In this document: positions 24,212 to 32,730 of the stretch, piece after piece
Numbering within the stretch: the stretch's first letter is position 1
How the letters are laid out: every line of letters starts with the position of its first letter
Assembly (NCBI GenBank): GCA_038323375.1
Contig: JBBQGV010000004.1
Coordinates: 1 to 64,000 of the forward strand
From: JABWAJ01 sp038323375
Lineage (GTDB): Bacteria; Bacteroidota; Bacteroidia; Chitinophagales; Saprospiraceae
Length of the DNA stretch: 64,000 nucleotides
Direction of reading: 5' to 3'
The notes under the pieces: generated by a model
Told to the model about the DNA's origin: nothing
Databases searched by the model: none
Seen by the model: only the letters and a program-made list of their open reading frames with translations
Translations under genes and position numbers: made by a program

Positions 24212-24988
24212 ATGAAAAAGCCTTTGATTTTAGTGACCAACGACGATGGCATCACCGCGCAGGGTATTCGCGCGTTAGTGGAAGTGGCCAGTAGCTTAGG
24301 CGACGTGGTGGTTGTGGCGCCCGATTCCCCACAATCTGCCATGGGGCACGCCATCACCATTGACCGTCCGATCCGGCTTCGGCCTTCGACTGTTTTTGAC
24401 AACATTGAAGCTTACGAATGTTCCGGCACGCCGGTAGATTGCGTCAAGTTAGCCAAAAATGTCATCTTTAAAGACCGGACGATTGACCTTTGCGTTTCCG
24501 GGATCAACCACGGTTCCAATGCGTCCATCAACATTATTTATTCCGGCACGATGTCTGCGGCGATGGAAGCTTCTTTGGAAAGTATTCCTTCGATTGGGTT
24601 TTCGCTGCTCGATTATTCGTTTTCTGCCAATTTTGAAGCCGGAAAACCTTTTGTCCGGCGCATTATGGACTACGTGATGGCGCATGGCATGGAACACGGT
24701 AGCCTTCTGAGCGTAAATATTCCCAATTTGCCCGAAGCGGAAATCAAAGGCATCCGGGTCTGCCGTCAGGCTGATGCCCGCTGGATCGAGGAGTATACAG
24801 AGGCTATTGACCCACGCGGGCAACGCTACTACTGGTTGACCGGCAAGTTTGTCAACGGTGACCAGGGAAAGGATACTGATATTTGGGCACTCGACAATGG
24901 GTATATTTCCGTGGTTCCTTCGCACCATGACCTGACGAACTACCGCGCTGTTTCCTTAATGAAAGACCTGGAATTTCAGCGTGGTTAG
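24212..24988 (+). CDS. surE: 5'/3'-nucleotidase SurE
   Basis: 258 residues. The metal site begins NDDGITAQGIRAL (N10-D11-D12); further family segments are PDSPQSAMGHAIT, SGTPVDCVKLA and SGINHGSNASINIIYSGTMSAA. SurE dephosphorylates nucleoside monophosphates and is linked to stationary-phase survival. ATG 24212 is chosen from the conserved start MKKPLILVTNDDG and the promoter position; a longer frame from 24053 would overlap the GNAT gene. The stop is followed directly by a large imperfect palindrome. Confidence 0.95.
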   Translation: MKKPLILVTNDDGITAQGIRALVEVASSLGDVVVVAPDSPQSAMGHAITIDRPIRLRPSTVFDNIEAYECSGTPVDCVKLAKNVIFKDRTIDLCVSGINHGSNASINIIYSGTMSAAMEASLESIPSIGFSLLDYSFSANFEAGKPFVRRIMDYVMAHGMEHGSLLSVNIPNLPEAEIKGIRVCRQADARWIEEYTEAIDPRGQRYYWLTGKFVNGDQGKDTDIWALDNGYISVVPSHHDLTNYRAVSLMKDLEFQRG

Positions 24989-24990
24989 TG

Positions 24991-25115
24991 AAGGTGTCAC
25001 TTAAAGTGGAATGTCGTCAACTTAGCGAAAATTGAGGCGACATCCCGCCGCCCTAAAGCGGCAGGGGTCGTCTCAATTTTCGCGATTCGGGAACCGGTTT
25101 TTTGAGATGTCACCT
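24991..25115. repeat. large imperfect palindrome directly after surE
   Basis: The core arms GCGAAAATTGAGGCGAC (25025-25041) and GTCGTCTCAATTTTCGC (25067-25083) pair with one mismatch around an inner hairpin GCCGCcctaaaGCGGC. Weaker outer pairing extends to AGGTGTCACTT (24991) and AGATGTCACCT (25115). The palindrome starts 2 bp after the surE stop codon. Confidence 0.7.
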
Positions 25116-25139
25116 GCTTCGTACACAGACACTGACTAA

Positions 25140-25266
25140 GGGTCGCTGAAATAATAACTGTCCACTTTTCCAGGAGGCCTTTTGCTCCTACTCTGCGGAA
25201 CCCCCGCCTTGATTAGAATCAAAATGCCTTGCCCGGAGAAAGCGACACTTATTAATTCAGCGACCC
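25140..25266. mobile_element. MITE-like element family A, copy 1
   Basis: 127 bp bounded by inverted GGGTCGCTGAA (25140-25150) and TTCAGCGACCC (25256-25266), with subterminal ATAATAACTGTC against GACACTTATTAA, and flanked on both sides by TAA, a likely 3-bp target duplication. No reading frame. Related copies lie at 30829-30993 and 52372-52503. Confidence 0.85.
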
Positions 25267-25336
25267 TAAAGAGACGGAAACAGTATCCTTTTTAGAAAAC
25301 TGCATTCTATAACATCCGGGTTTTGCATAAAATAAA

Positions 25337-25657
25337 ATGACCATGTTCTCATTACTGAATCGAAATGCCCTTTGGGTTGGCGTAATCGTCGGGTTGCTAG
25401 TTCCTTTTATTGGATACGCCGTTTTGCTGATGCTTTACGAACAAATAGAAGCGTTGGGCTGGATAAAGCCGGGCGGCTTTTCAATGGATTTCCGGCAGCG
25501 AACCACCGCTATTGTTGCCATCTGCCTCAACCTTTGGCCCCTCAATGTTTACCAGAAAAAGCGGTTCACCGATTCCATGCGGGGCATCGTCTTTCCAACA
25601 GGGCTGTATGTGATGGTTTGGGTCATTTATTTTTTTAGCCATATTTTCGGGGGCTAA
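25337..25657 (+). CDS. small membrane protein, unknown
   Basis: 106 residues with hydrophobic spans at about 12-36, 53-70 and 82-104, giving three probable membrane passes. The loop carries NVYQKKRFTDSMRGIVFPTG. This small protein type sits beside trpF-like or ribosome-associated genes in Bacteroidota, but I cannot name a function. ATG 25337 (or 25343). 27 bp upstream of trpF, so probably cotranscribed. Confidence 0.7.
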   Translation: MTMFSLLNRNALWVGVIVGLLVPFIGYAVLLMLYEQIEALGWIKPGGFSMDFRQRTTAIVAICLNLWPLNVYQKKRFTDSMRGIVFPTGLYVMVWVIYFFSHIFGG

Positions 25658-25684
25658 AACCAGCTACGATAAACAACAAAAAAC

Positions 25685-26335
25685 ATGAAAATTAAAGTAT
25701 GCGGCATGAAAGAGCCGGAGAACATCACGCAACTGCTTGAGTTGCCGGTTGATTTTATCGGGTTCATTTTTTATGAGCGTTCGCCGCGCTACGCCGATAA
25801 CCCGAAATTTGAAAGCTGGGTGAATGAAAACCGACCCCTTTTTGAAAAAGTCAAAAAGGTTGGCGTTTTTGTCAATGCCGAAATTGAGCGGATTCTGAAC
25901 GCCGTTCACGATTACGAACTGGATTTTGTGCAATTGCACGGCAACGAAAGCCCTGAATATTGCCGCGAATTGAAGCAGTATTGGGACATCAGCACGTTGC
26001 ACCACGCTAAAATCATCAAGGCTTTTGCCGTAGATGATCAATTTGATTTTAGGGAAACACAGGCTTTCCAAGGCTGGTGCGCCTATTTTTTATTCGATAC
26101 CAAAAGTTTACTGCATGGCGGCTCCGGGGTTGCTTTCGACTGGTCGCTGTTGCAACAATACACGGGCATTACGCCGTTTTTTCTGAGTGGCGGTATCGGC
26201 GAAGATGACCTGGACGTGATCCGCCAGCTCAAAGTACCGGCTTTATATGGAGTGGATTTGAACAGCCGCTTCGAAACGGAGCCGGGGGTGAAAGATGTTG
26301 AGAAATTGAAAAATTTTATGGAGCAATCTGCCTAA
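25685..26335 (+). CDS. trpF: phosphoribosylanthranilate isomerase
   Basis: A 216-residue (beta/alpha)8 enzyme, third step of the tryptophan branch. The catalytic Cys is in KVCGMKEPENI (residues 4-14) and the phosphate-binding C-terminal loops are in FFLSGGIGEDD and GVDLNSRFETEPGVKD. The general-base Asp lies in FLFDTKS. It is isolated from other trp genes: trpB is 16.2 kb and trpA 35 kb away, the latter on the other strand. A family B element starts 3 bp after its stop codon. Confidence 0.93.
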   Translation: MKIKVCGMKEPENITQLLELPVDFIGFIFYERSPRYADNPKFESWVNENRPLFEKVKKVGVFVNAEIERILNAVHDYELDFVQLHGNESPEYCRELKQYWDISTLHHAKIIKAFAVDDQFDFRETQAFQGWCAYFLFDTKSLLHGGSGVAFDWSLLQQYTGITPFFLSGGIGEDDLDVIRQLKVPALYGVDLNSRFETEPGVKDVEKLKNFMEQSA

Positions 26336-26338
26336 GTA

Positions 26339-26480
26339 GTGTCTGTCCATTTAGTCCCGTGTCTGCTCTTTAGAGTTCGAGAACAAGGCGTGTTTTGCCC
26401 CAAAAATAGGAGTTTATTCGCGTAAATGACCAGTTTTGGGGCAAAATACAACGCAGGTATCGGACTATAAAGACAGACAC
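26339..26480. mobile_element. palindromic element family B, locus 1 (after trpF)
   Basis: 142 bp with terminal GTGTCTGTC/GACAGACAC inverted repeats flanked by TA on each side. The core pairs GTTTTGCCCCAAAAAT... with ...AGTTTTGGGGCAAAAT around CGCGTAAATGA. It begins 3 bp past the trpF stop. Orientation is opposite to the copies at 48020 and 55739. Confidence 0.88.
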
Positions 26481-26576
26481 TAAGTAAGTTGCCTGGCTCA
26501 AATTCTCAAAACTTGTCCCGCCCAACCTGTCCCGTATAGCGGGAGCGGGATCCTCAAAAAATCGAATCCTCACCCT

Positions 26577-27974
26577 TCAATACCCCAAAATCTTCAGCAT
26601 ATCCTCGGCCGTTTGCTCCGGGTTGTAAAGCCGGTCTACTAAGTTTCCTTTGCTGTCTTTGTCAATCAGAATGTGCTTGGGCGAAGGGATAAGGCAATGT
26701 TTGATCCCGCCGTAGCCGCTGATGGAATCCTGATAAGCGCCAGTATGAAAAAAGCCGATGTAGAGGGGTTCTTCCTCGTTGCCGTTGATTGCGGGCAGGT
26801 AAACCTGGCCTTCGTGTACCTCGGCGTTGTAATAATCAGAGTTGTCGCAACTCAGTCCCCCGATGTTCACCCGGCGGTAGTCGTTGTTCCACTTGTTGAT
26901 GGGCAACAGGATGAAGCGCTCACTGATGCCCCAGGTATCTGGCAGGGTGGTCATCAGCGAATTGTCAATCATGTACCACATCTCGGCATCGTTTTGCTGC
27001 TTTTGCGCCAGCACCGAAAAAATGGTGGCGCCGCTTTCACCGACGGTATATTTGCCAAATTCGGTGAAAATATCCGGCTCGCGTACTCCTTCTTCCTCGC
27101 AGGCATTGAGGATGAGGTTGACGATTTCCTTCACCATGTACTTGTAATCGAATTCAAAGCCGAGCGAATTGCGAATGGGCATGCCTCCGCCGATGTTGAT
27201 GGAAGAAAGGTCTTTGGCCTGCGGTTTTAATTCGCAATAAAGCTTGATGGCTTTTTTTAATTCGCCCCAGTAATAAAGCGTATCCTTGATGCCCGTGTCC
27301 ACAAAAAAGTGGAGCATTTTGAGCTGAAACTTGGGGTTGTCGGCGATTTTTTCCGTGTAGAAACGAACCACATCGGCGTTGCGGATACCGAGGCGGGAGG
27401 TATAAAACTCAAAATTGGGTTCTTCTTCCGTGGCGACGCGGATGCCGATTTTGCATACCCCTTTCACGTGTTCGTTGTAATAATCTATCTCTTTGACGTT
27501 GTCGCAAACCGGAATGACATTGACGAACCCGTCGTTGATCAGGGCTACAATTTTCTGGAGGTAGTTCTCCGGTTTAAAACCATTGCAAACGATGATGATC
27601 TCTTTGGTGAGTTTGCCCTGCTCGTGCAGGCGCTGGATCAGGTCTATGTCGAATGCCGAAGAGGTTTCTAACTGCACGTCGTGTTGCAGCGCCTCGTCGA
27701 GCACATAACTGAAATGGCAACTTTTGGTGCAATAGCAATAGTAATATTTGCCATTGTAGCCCAGCGAGTTCATGGCTCGCGTAAACATGTTGCGGGCTTT
27801 TTTGATCTGCGAACCGATTTTGGGTAAATACGTAAGTTTGAGCGGTGTGCCGTATTTCCGAATCAAATGGATGAGCGGTATCTCGTTGAATACCAAATAC
27901 CCCTCTTCAATATCAAACCCTTCCTGAGGAAAATAAAAGGTCTGATCAATGAGGTCAAAGTACTTGTTGGTCAC
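26577..27974 (-). CDS. arginine decarboxylase-like PLP enzyme (alanine-racemase fold)
   Basis: 465 residues, the compact Bacteroidota form annotated as biosynthetic arginine decarboxylase (SpeA relatives elsewhere are ~630 residues). The PLP lysine is K84 in YCYCTKSCHFS; NIGGGMPIRN is the phosphate-binding loop, FTEFGKYTVGESG and the C-terminal GGLSCDNSDYYN carry the Cys-Asp substrate site. Likely product: agmatine for polyamine synthesis (family inference; a diaminopimelate or other basic-amino-acid substrate is not excluded). A promoter box lies at 28030-28037. Confidence 0.8.
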   Translation of the reverse strand: MTNKYFDLIDQTFYFPQEGFDIEEGYLVFNEIPLIHLIRKYGTPLKLTYLPKIGSQIKKARNMFTRAMNSLGYNGKYYYCYCTKSCHFSYVLDEALQHDVQLETSSAFDIDLIQRLHEQGKLTKEIIIVCNGFKPENYLQKIVALINDGFVNVIPVCDNVKEIDYYNEHVKGVCKIGIRVATEEEPNFEFYTSRLGIRNADVVRFYTEKIADNPKFQLKMLHFFVDTGIKDTLYYWGELKKAIKLYCELKPQAKDLSSINIGGGMPIRNSLGFEFDYKYMVKEIVNLILNACEEEGVREPDIFTEFGKYTVGESGATIFSVLAQKQQNDAEMWYMIDNSLMTTLPDTWGISERFILLPINKWNNDYRRVNIGGLSCDNSDYYNAEVHEGQVYLPAINGNEEEPLYIGFFHTGAYQDSISGYGGIKHCLIPSPKHILIDKDSKGNLVDRLYNPEQTAEDMLKILGY

Positions 27975-28029
27975 TATTGGCTATACTTTAAAAATGAAAA
28001 AATCAGAACCCGCATGTTCATGCGCGATG

Positions 28030-28037
28030 CAAAAGTA
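28030..28037 (-). promoter_or_regulatory. -7 box for the arginine-decarboxylase-like gene
   Basis: On the minus strand TACTTTTG (TAnnTTTG), 55 bp before the ATG; the leader contains a CATGAACATG palindrome. Confidence 0.6.
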
Positions 28038-28102
28038 GAGTAATAATTTTAGAATCTGATTAACTTTATTGCCGGGAACAGTAAACTAAACAATTTCGGG
28101 AT

Positions 28103-28576
28103 ATGGCAAAGACAATACATTGGTTTTTAGACAAGTATGGCGAAAGCCACCAGAATGCCACCAACAAACTCATCCACTGGGTTTGCGTGCCGGCCATCAT
28201 GTTCAGCCTTTTTGGCATGCTGTATGCCATTCCTTTCTTCACGGAGCGGAGCTTGTTTTTCAACTGGGCCGCGGTGCTCCTGCTGGCTGCGCTGGGCTAT
28301 TATCTGCGGTTGTCCCTGCCCATGTTCGTCGGGTTCATTGTGGTAGGAGGCGCCATGTTGTGGGGCAACAACGCCATTTTTGAAATGACGGGTCGCGATG
28401 CCGGCCAAATGGCACTCGTCTCTCTCGGTATCTTTGTCGTTGCCTGGATCGGGCAATTCATTGGCCACAAAATTGAAGGCAAAAAGCCGTCGTTTTTGGA
28501 GGATGTGCAGTTTTTATTGATTGGGCCGGCGTGGTTGCTGCACTTTATATATAAGAAGGTGGGGATTGGGTATTAA
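28103..28576 (+). CDS. DUF962 / Mpo1-like membrane protein
   Basis: 157 residues with four hydrophobic segments. The signature W-F-x-x-Y-x-x-x-H-x-N at the N-terminus (WFLDKYGESHQNATNKLIHW), GHKIEGKKPSF and EDVQFLLIGPAWLL define the family. The yeast member Mpo1 is an Fe(II) dioxygenase that alpha-oxidises 2-hydroxy fatty acids; the conserved His residues here (H in ESHQN, IHW, GHK, LLHF) fit that metal site. The bacterial role is inferred. The gene overlaps tail-to-tail by 4 bp with the OmpA gene. Confidence 0.85.
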   Translation: MAKTIHWFLDKYGESHQNATNKLIHWVCVPAIMFSLFGMLYAIPFFTERSLFFNWAAVLLLAALGYYLRLSLPMFVGFIVVGGAMLWGNNAIFEMTGRDAGQMALVSLGIFVVAWIGQFIGHKIEGKKPSFLEDVQFLLIGPAWLLHFIYKKVGIGY

Positions 28577-29508
28577 TCCAGCAACTGATACAACACATCC
28601 AGCTTCGGCGTCAAAATAATCTCCGTGCGGCGGTTCTGCGCTTTGCCCGCGCTGTTCTCATTGCCTGCCACCGGAAAGTGCTCGCCCCGGCCGGCTGCGA
28701 TGATGCGCCGGGGATCCACATTGTTTTTGGTCAGTTCTTTCACCACTGAAGTGGCGCGACCCACGCTCAAATCCCAGTTCAGGGCGTCGTCGCCGTCGCT
28801 GTCGGTATGCCCTTCCACCGTGATGTTGATTTCCGGATTGGTGTTCAGCACCTGCGACAAACTGGCCAGCGCGTCTCTTCCTGCGGTATTGATGGTTTTG
28901 CTGCCTGACGGGAAAAGCAAGTCCTGGCTCAGCGACACGTAGACTTTGCCTTTTTCTTCGCGCACGGTCAGGTCGGTATTTGAAAAACTCCGCAAGGCTT
29001 GGGTGACTTTGTTCCGGAGGTCGGCAATTTTGTTTTCTTTATCTTTGATGGCCGCTTCCAGTTCCCTCACGCGCTGCTCGCGGGAGCTCAGGTCGCGCTC
29101 CAATTGCATGGTGCGGCGTTCGCGGTCGTTCAGTTCTTTTTCTTTGGCGCTCAATTGTCCGCGCAGGTCTTGTTTTTCGCTTGTGGTGGCGTTTAACAGC
29201 ATTTCATTTTGCGCCATCAGGCGATCATAACGCGTCAGCAGGTCTTTGTTGGTTTTGTCTAATTGGTCGTAGCGTTCGCGGGACAAAGTCAGGTCGCTGC
29301 GCAGGTTGCCTGCGTCTTTTTGAGCTTTGTCCATGGCTGTTTTTAGCACGGTATTTTCTTCTGCGTAGTTGGCTGCTTTTTTGCGGGCGTCGTCGTAGTC
29401 GGATTGCAATTTCCGCCGGGCCAGTTCAGAATCTTCAAATTTTCGGCTGGAAACGCAGCCGGATAAAGCAATCAACAGCAATAGGAATACAGGGATGATG
29501 GATCTCAT
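28573..29508 (-). CDS. OmpA-family outer-membrane lipoprotein
   Basis: 311 residues. The lipoprotein signal MRSIIPVFLLLLIALSGC gives Cys18 as the lipid anchor. A long coiled coil (about 25-165) rich in RDLSSREQRVRELEAAI-type heptads leads to a C-terminal OmpA peptidoglycan-binding domain (about 190-305) with VEGHTDSDGDD and the NRRTEI motif. Probable role: linking outer membrane and cell wall. The promoter box is at 29558-29565. Its last codons overlap the convergent Mpo1-like gene. Confidence 0.92.
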   Translation of the reverse strand: MRSIIPVFLLLLIALSGCVSSRKFEDSELARRKLQSDYDDARKKAANYAEENTVLKTAMDKAQKDAGNLRSDLTLSRERYDQLDKTNKDLLTRYDRLMAQNEMLLNATTSEKQDLRGQLSAKEKELNDRERRTMQLERDLSSREQRVRELEAAIKDKENKIADLRNKVTQALRSFSNTDLTVREEKGKVYVSLSQDLLFPSGSKTINTAGRDALASLSQVLNTNPEINITVEGHTDSDGDDALNWDLSVGRATSVVKELTKNNVDPRRIIAAGRGEHFPVAGNENSAGKAQNRRTEIILTPKLDVLYQLLD

Positions 29509-29557
29509 AGTATTTAGATGTTTGATTTTAGACAGTTAATGGAAATCCCAATTTAGT

Positions 29558-29565
29558 CAAAAATA
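29558..29565 (-). promoter_or_regulatory. -7 box for the OmpA lipoprotein gene
   Basis: Minus-strand TATTTTTG, 49 bp before the ATG at 29508. Confidence 0.6.
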
Positions 29566-29624
29566 ATGGTCTTATTGCCATAAGGCAAGACTTTGTGTTG
29601 TAATTCCAGCCAAATCGCTTTTCT

Positions 29625-30806
29625 TCACTCCGGCAATTCTTCATCGGCAGGCCAATCGGCACCCGTTGTCGCTATGGCGTTGGCGACCACCTCAGAGTCT
29701 CTGGTGATGACCCCCAGGATGCCCCCCGGCGTATAATTGTCGAATCCTACGAAATAAAGCCCCTGAAACTCGCCTTCCCCGATCACGCAGCGGGGCAAGC
29801 CGTTGGCATCCAGCAAGCCGTTGGTATATTCTATAAAATCTTGCAACTGAGATTGATATCCGGTTCCCAAAACGACCGCGTCGAAAGGGAGTTGCATGCC
29901 ATCGGCGAAAACGACGCCTTCTGCAGTGAAATTTTGAATAGCGGGTTGTACTTTAATGACCCCCGATTTTATTTTTGCAACGGTACCGATGTCAATAACG
30001 GGCGTTTTACCGAGCAGCCGCAGTTGTTTGGACGGGGGCAGGGTAGGGGTGGTGATGCCATAGCGCGACAGGTTGCCGATCGTCAGCCTGCGCAACAAAA
30101 CGCCAATTTGATCCCCCAGCCAATTGGGGAGTTTTGCCACAAGCAAACCCGTTTTTTGAGTGGGATTCCCCAAAAAATCACGCGGTACGATGTTGACCGG
30201 GCCACGGATTGACAAATGTACTTCAACACCGTTTTCGCTCAGGTCGAGTGCAATTTCGGCACCTGAATTGCCCATGCCCACCACCAGTACTTTTTTGCCG
30301 ACATAAGGCGTCGCGTTTTTATAGGCACTACTGTGCAGGAGTTGGCCGCCAAAAGCTTCCTGTCCAGGCCAATGCGGGAGGAAGGGGACGCGGTTGGTGC
30401 CGGTTGCGATCACGACATTGGCTGCCCGAAAATCCTGTTTCGGGGTGCGCACTAACCAATTTCCCTGTTTGCGGCGGAGGTGGACGACCTCCTGACCCAG
30501 TATCGGATGGATCTGGTAATGTTGGATATACGCTTCATAATAGTCGAGCAACAGCTTGCGCGGAACGTATTGCGGGTAATTTTCCGGAAAAGGAAGGCCG
30601 GGCAGGTGCGATAAGTCCTTGATGGTGTGCAGGCAAAGCCGGTCGTAGTGTTGATGCCAGGCGTCGGCGATGTGGTCGCTTTTTTCGAGGAGTTCAAAAG
30701 GAATTCCCAATTGCCTCAGGCGCCCGGCAACAGCCAGTCCGGCGGGGCCTGCCCCAATGATCAGGTTTTGGACTAAAGTAGCGGAAGTTGTCTGAGAAGC
30801 TGCCAT
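29625..30806 (-). CDS. flavin-containing monooxygenase-like NAD(P)/FAD oxidoreductase
   Basis: 393 residues of the group B flavoprotein monooxygenase / YUCCA-like fold. The FAD site is IGAGPAGLAVAGRL (16-29), the NADPH site VVGMGNSGAEIALDL (about 172-186), and ATGTNRVPFLP is the linker motif of this class. Conserved Cys that would mark a pyridine-nucleotide disulfide reductase are absent. The substrate is unknown. Stand-alone; a family A element lies 22 bp upstream of its start and may have displaced its promoter. Confidence 0.85.
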   Translation of the reverse strand: MAASQTTSATLVQNLIIGAGPAGLAVAGRLRQLGIPFELLEKSDHIADAWHQHYDRLCLHTIKDLSHLPGLPFPENYPQYVPRKLLLDYYEAYIQHYQIHPILGQEVVHLRRKQGNWLVRTPKQDFRAANVVIATGTNRVPFLPHWPGQEAFGGQLLHSSAYKNATPYVGKKVLVVGMGNSGAEIALDLSENGVEVHLSIRGPVNIVPRDFLGNPTQKTGLLVAKLPNWLGDQIGVLLRRLTIGNLSRYGITTPTLPPSKQLRLLGKTPVIDIGTVAKIKSGVIKVQPAIQNFTAEGVVFADGMQLPFDAVVLGTGYQSQLQDFIEYTNGLLDANGLPRCVIGEGEFQGLYFVGFDNYTPGGILGVITRDSEVVANAIATTGADWPADEELPE

Positions 30807-30828
30807 ATCATCGTAGTTTTACGTCTAT

Positions 30829-30993
30829 GGGGCGTTGAATTAATAAGTGTCGCTTTTGCCAGGCAAGGCATTTTGTGGCTAACCGAGGCGGGGGTTCCCG
30901 ACCTTAGCCAAAGCTAAGAAAGGCGGTTCCCCAACGAAGGGTAGGCGCAAAATGCCTCTTGGAAAAAGTGGACAGTTATTATTTCAGCGACCC
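30829..30993. mobile_element. MITE-like element family A, copy 2
   Basis: Left end GGGGCGTTGAATTAATAAGTGTCGC (degenerate), right end GGACAGTTATTATTTCAGCGACCC. The core carries GCAAGGCATTTTG...GCAAAATGCC and GGCGGGGGTTCCC as in copy 3. About 165 bp, longer than the other copies by an inserted stretch (ACCTTAGCCAAAGCTAAGAAAGG) that itself is palindromic. Confidence 0.75.
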
Positions 30994-31041
30994 TTTTGTG
31001 AAAGCGACTGTGAAAAATACACATTTTTTGTGGAGCGCAAC

Positions 31042-31049
31042 TATATTTG
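31042..31049 (+). promoter_or_regulatory. -7 box possibly separated from its gene by an element
   Basis: TATATTTG matches TAnnTTTG but lies about 285 bp from the HD-PycTM ATG, with the family D palindrome (31102-31283) between them. Confidence 0.4.
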
Positions 31050-31101
31050 CCAAAGCCGGGGGAAAAATGTAACAAAAGTGCCATTGTTGCAGTATAGGTA
31101 A

Positions 31102-31283
31102 GAGCTTGTTCGGGATTCTCTGATTGACTACGTCGAATCTTCGATTTGAGCGAGGGTGAGGAAATTTTGTTTTAGACGAGGCGGATTTTGCAGACATAGC
31201 CGGCGGCTATGGCGAAAAAATCCAACGAAGTATAAAATAAAATTTGCCAACCGCAGCCGATTGAGAGAGTCCCGAGCAAGCTC
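31102..31283. mobile_element. long palindromic MITE-like element, family D
   Basis: GAGCTTGTTCGGGATTCTCT on the left matches the reverse complement of AGAGAGTCCCGAGCAAGCTC on the right with three mismatches. The inner sequence continues to pair imperfectly to a centre CATAGCCG/CGGCTATG (about 31195-31210), so the ~182-bp unit can form one long hairpin. TAA flanks both ends. No coding capacity. Only copy in the window. Confidence 0.8.
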
Positions 31284-31334
31284 TAAGGCACAACCGATTA
31301 CACGACCCCAGCGGGGTATAAAATTCGTCCACAA

Positions 31335-32483
31335 ATGTCAATTGTTTCTCTGATCGAACAACGCGTTACTTCGCTACTGACCGAAAAATTGAGTGAAGGG
31401 CATACTTATCACAACCTGCCGCATACCCTCGCCGTGCGCAAGGCCGTGCTGGAGCTTGGGCGCAGCTCAAAATTGACCGATGAAGAACTGGAAATTCTGG
31501 AAATCTCGGCCCTCCTGCACGACACGGGCTTCACTGAAAAATATACCGGGCACGAGGCGGTAAGCATTCGCATCGCCCAGGAGTTGCTGGAAGCACAAGG
31601 CTGTCCATTGGAAAAAGTGAACCATGTTTTGGCCTGTATAGCGGTAACTGCAGTAGACCGCACGCCGCACAATCGCTTAGAAGAAATCATGAAAGACGCC
31701 GATCTGAGCAACCTCGGCAGCGACCACTATCTGGAAATCTTGCATGGCTTGCGCCAAGAGTGGGCACGGATGCTGGGACAACACTATTCGGACACAGAAT
31801 GGTTTGAACTAAATTACCGATTTTTCAAACAACACCTTTATTATACTAAAGCAGCGCAGGATTTGTACAGCACGCAGTTTGACCTGAACAAACGCCGCTT
31901 GAAAAAATTGGCCAACCCGGAAAAGAAAAAGAAAGAGATGGTGCCGATTTCGGAGAATAAAAGCGCCCAGATGATGTTCAAAACTGCTTTGCGCAACCAC
32001 CTCGATTTGAGCAGCTTAGCCGACAACAAGGCAAACATCATGCTCAGTATCAATGCACTGATCCTGACCATTACCATGCCGATGGCCGCTTCCTACATTA
32101 AAGAAAATATTTTTCTGCTCGCCCCCATGATCCTGATTATGGCTACTTGCCTGTTTTCCATCATTTTTGCTACGTTGGCTACGCGGCCCATCCGCATGAT
32201 TGGGTCTACGGACATCAGCAAAATCAAAGAGCGCGGTGCCAACCTGTTCTTCTTCGGCAATTTTTATGAAATGGAACTGCCTGAATACAAAGAAGGGATG
32301 CGCATCACGGTTGAAAACGAAGAGATTTTGAACGACGCCATCATGCGAGATCTCTTTTTTTTAGGCAAATCTTTGGGTGCCAAATACCGGCACCTTCGCA
32401 TCTGTTACACCATTTTCCTAACGGGTATTGTGACAACGGTACTTGTGTTTGGAGTATGTTATCTAATGTACTTAGCTGATTAA
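31335..32483 (+). CDS. HD-domain phosphohydrolase fused to a Pycsar-type membrane effector (PycTM/DUF5706)
   Basis: 382 residues. An N-terminal HD domain (about 1-190) has H26/H30 in YHNLPHTLAV, H62-D63 in LLHDTGF and D121 in KDADLSNLG, a full metal-binding set. A charged linker (KKRRLKKLANPEKKKKE type) leads to a C-terminal domain (about 210-380) with NHLDLSSLADNKANIMLSIN and three membrane segments, matching the PycTM effector family of the Pycsar cyclic-pyrimidine defence system. No cyclase is adjacent. A role in cyclic-nucleotide sensing/hydrolysis is inference; such fusions occur in Bacteroidota without obvious defence context. Confidence 0.82.
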   Translation: MSIVSLIEQRVTSLLTEKLSEGHTYHNLPHTLAVRKAVLELGRSSKLTDEELEILEISALLHDTGFTEKYTGHEAVSIRIAQELLEAQGCPLEKVNHVLACIAVTAVDRTPHNRLEEIMKDADLSNLGSDHYLEILHGLRQEWARMLGQHYSDTEWFELNYRFFKQHLYYTKAAQDLYSTQFDLNKRRLKKLANPEKKKKEMVPISENKSAQMMFKTALRNHLDLSSLADNKANIMLSINALILTITMPMAASYIKENIFLLAPMILIMATCLFSIIFATLATRPIRMIGSTDISKIKERGANLFFFGNFYEMELPEYKEGMRITVENEEILNDAIMRDLFFLGKSLGAKYRHLRICYTIFLTGIVTTVLVFGVCYLMYLAD

Positions 32484-32730
32484 CAAACTGATTTCTGTCT
32501 TTATAGTCTTTTAGTTTCTTATCTGATCTTTGAGCTACAAGGCAAGGTAACATAGTGTGACACGGAGTTTCATGGATGGATTATCACTCCGTGAGACTCC
32601 GCGCTCCTCCGCGAAACTCTGCGTAACAAAGAGACACGGAGTTTCATAAAGTAAATACGGGGTTTCACGGAGCGCCATACTCCGCCAGACTCGCATGAGT
32701 CTGTGCAACTAAAGACGCTTAGGACAAAAA
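32484..32730. repeat. degenerate ACGGAGTTTCA direct/inverted repeat cluster
   Basis: Between 32558 and 32700 the word (A)CACGGAGTTTCAT or GGGGTTTCACGGAG recurs at least three times, with inverted forms ACTCCGTGAGACTCCG and CTCCGCGAAACTCTGCG. The segment has no reading frame; it looks like a cluster of short imperfect palindromes between convergent genes. Confidence 0.65.
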
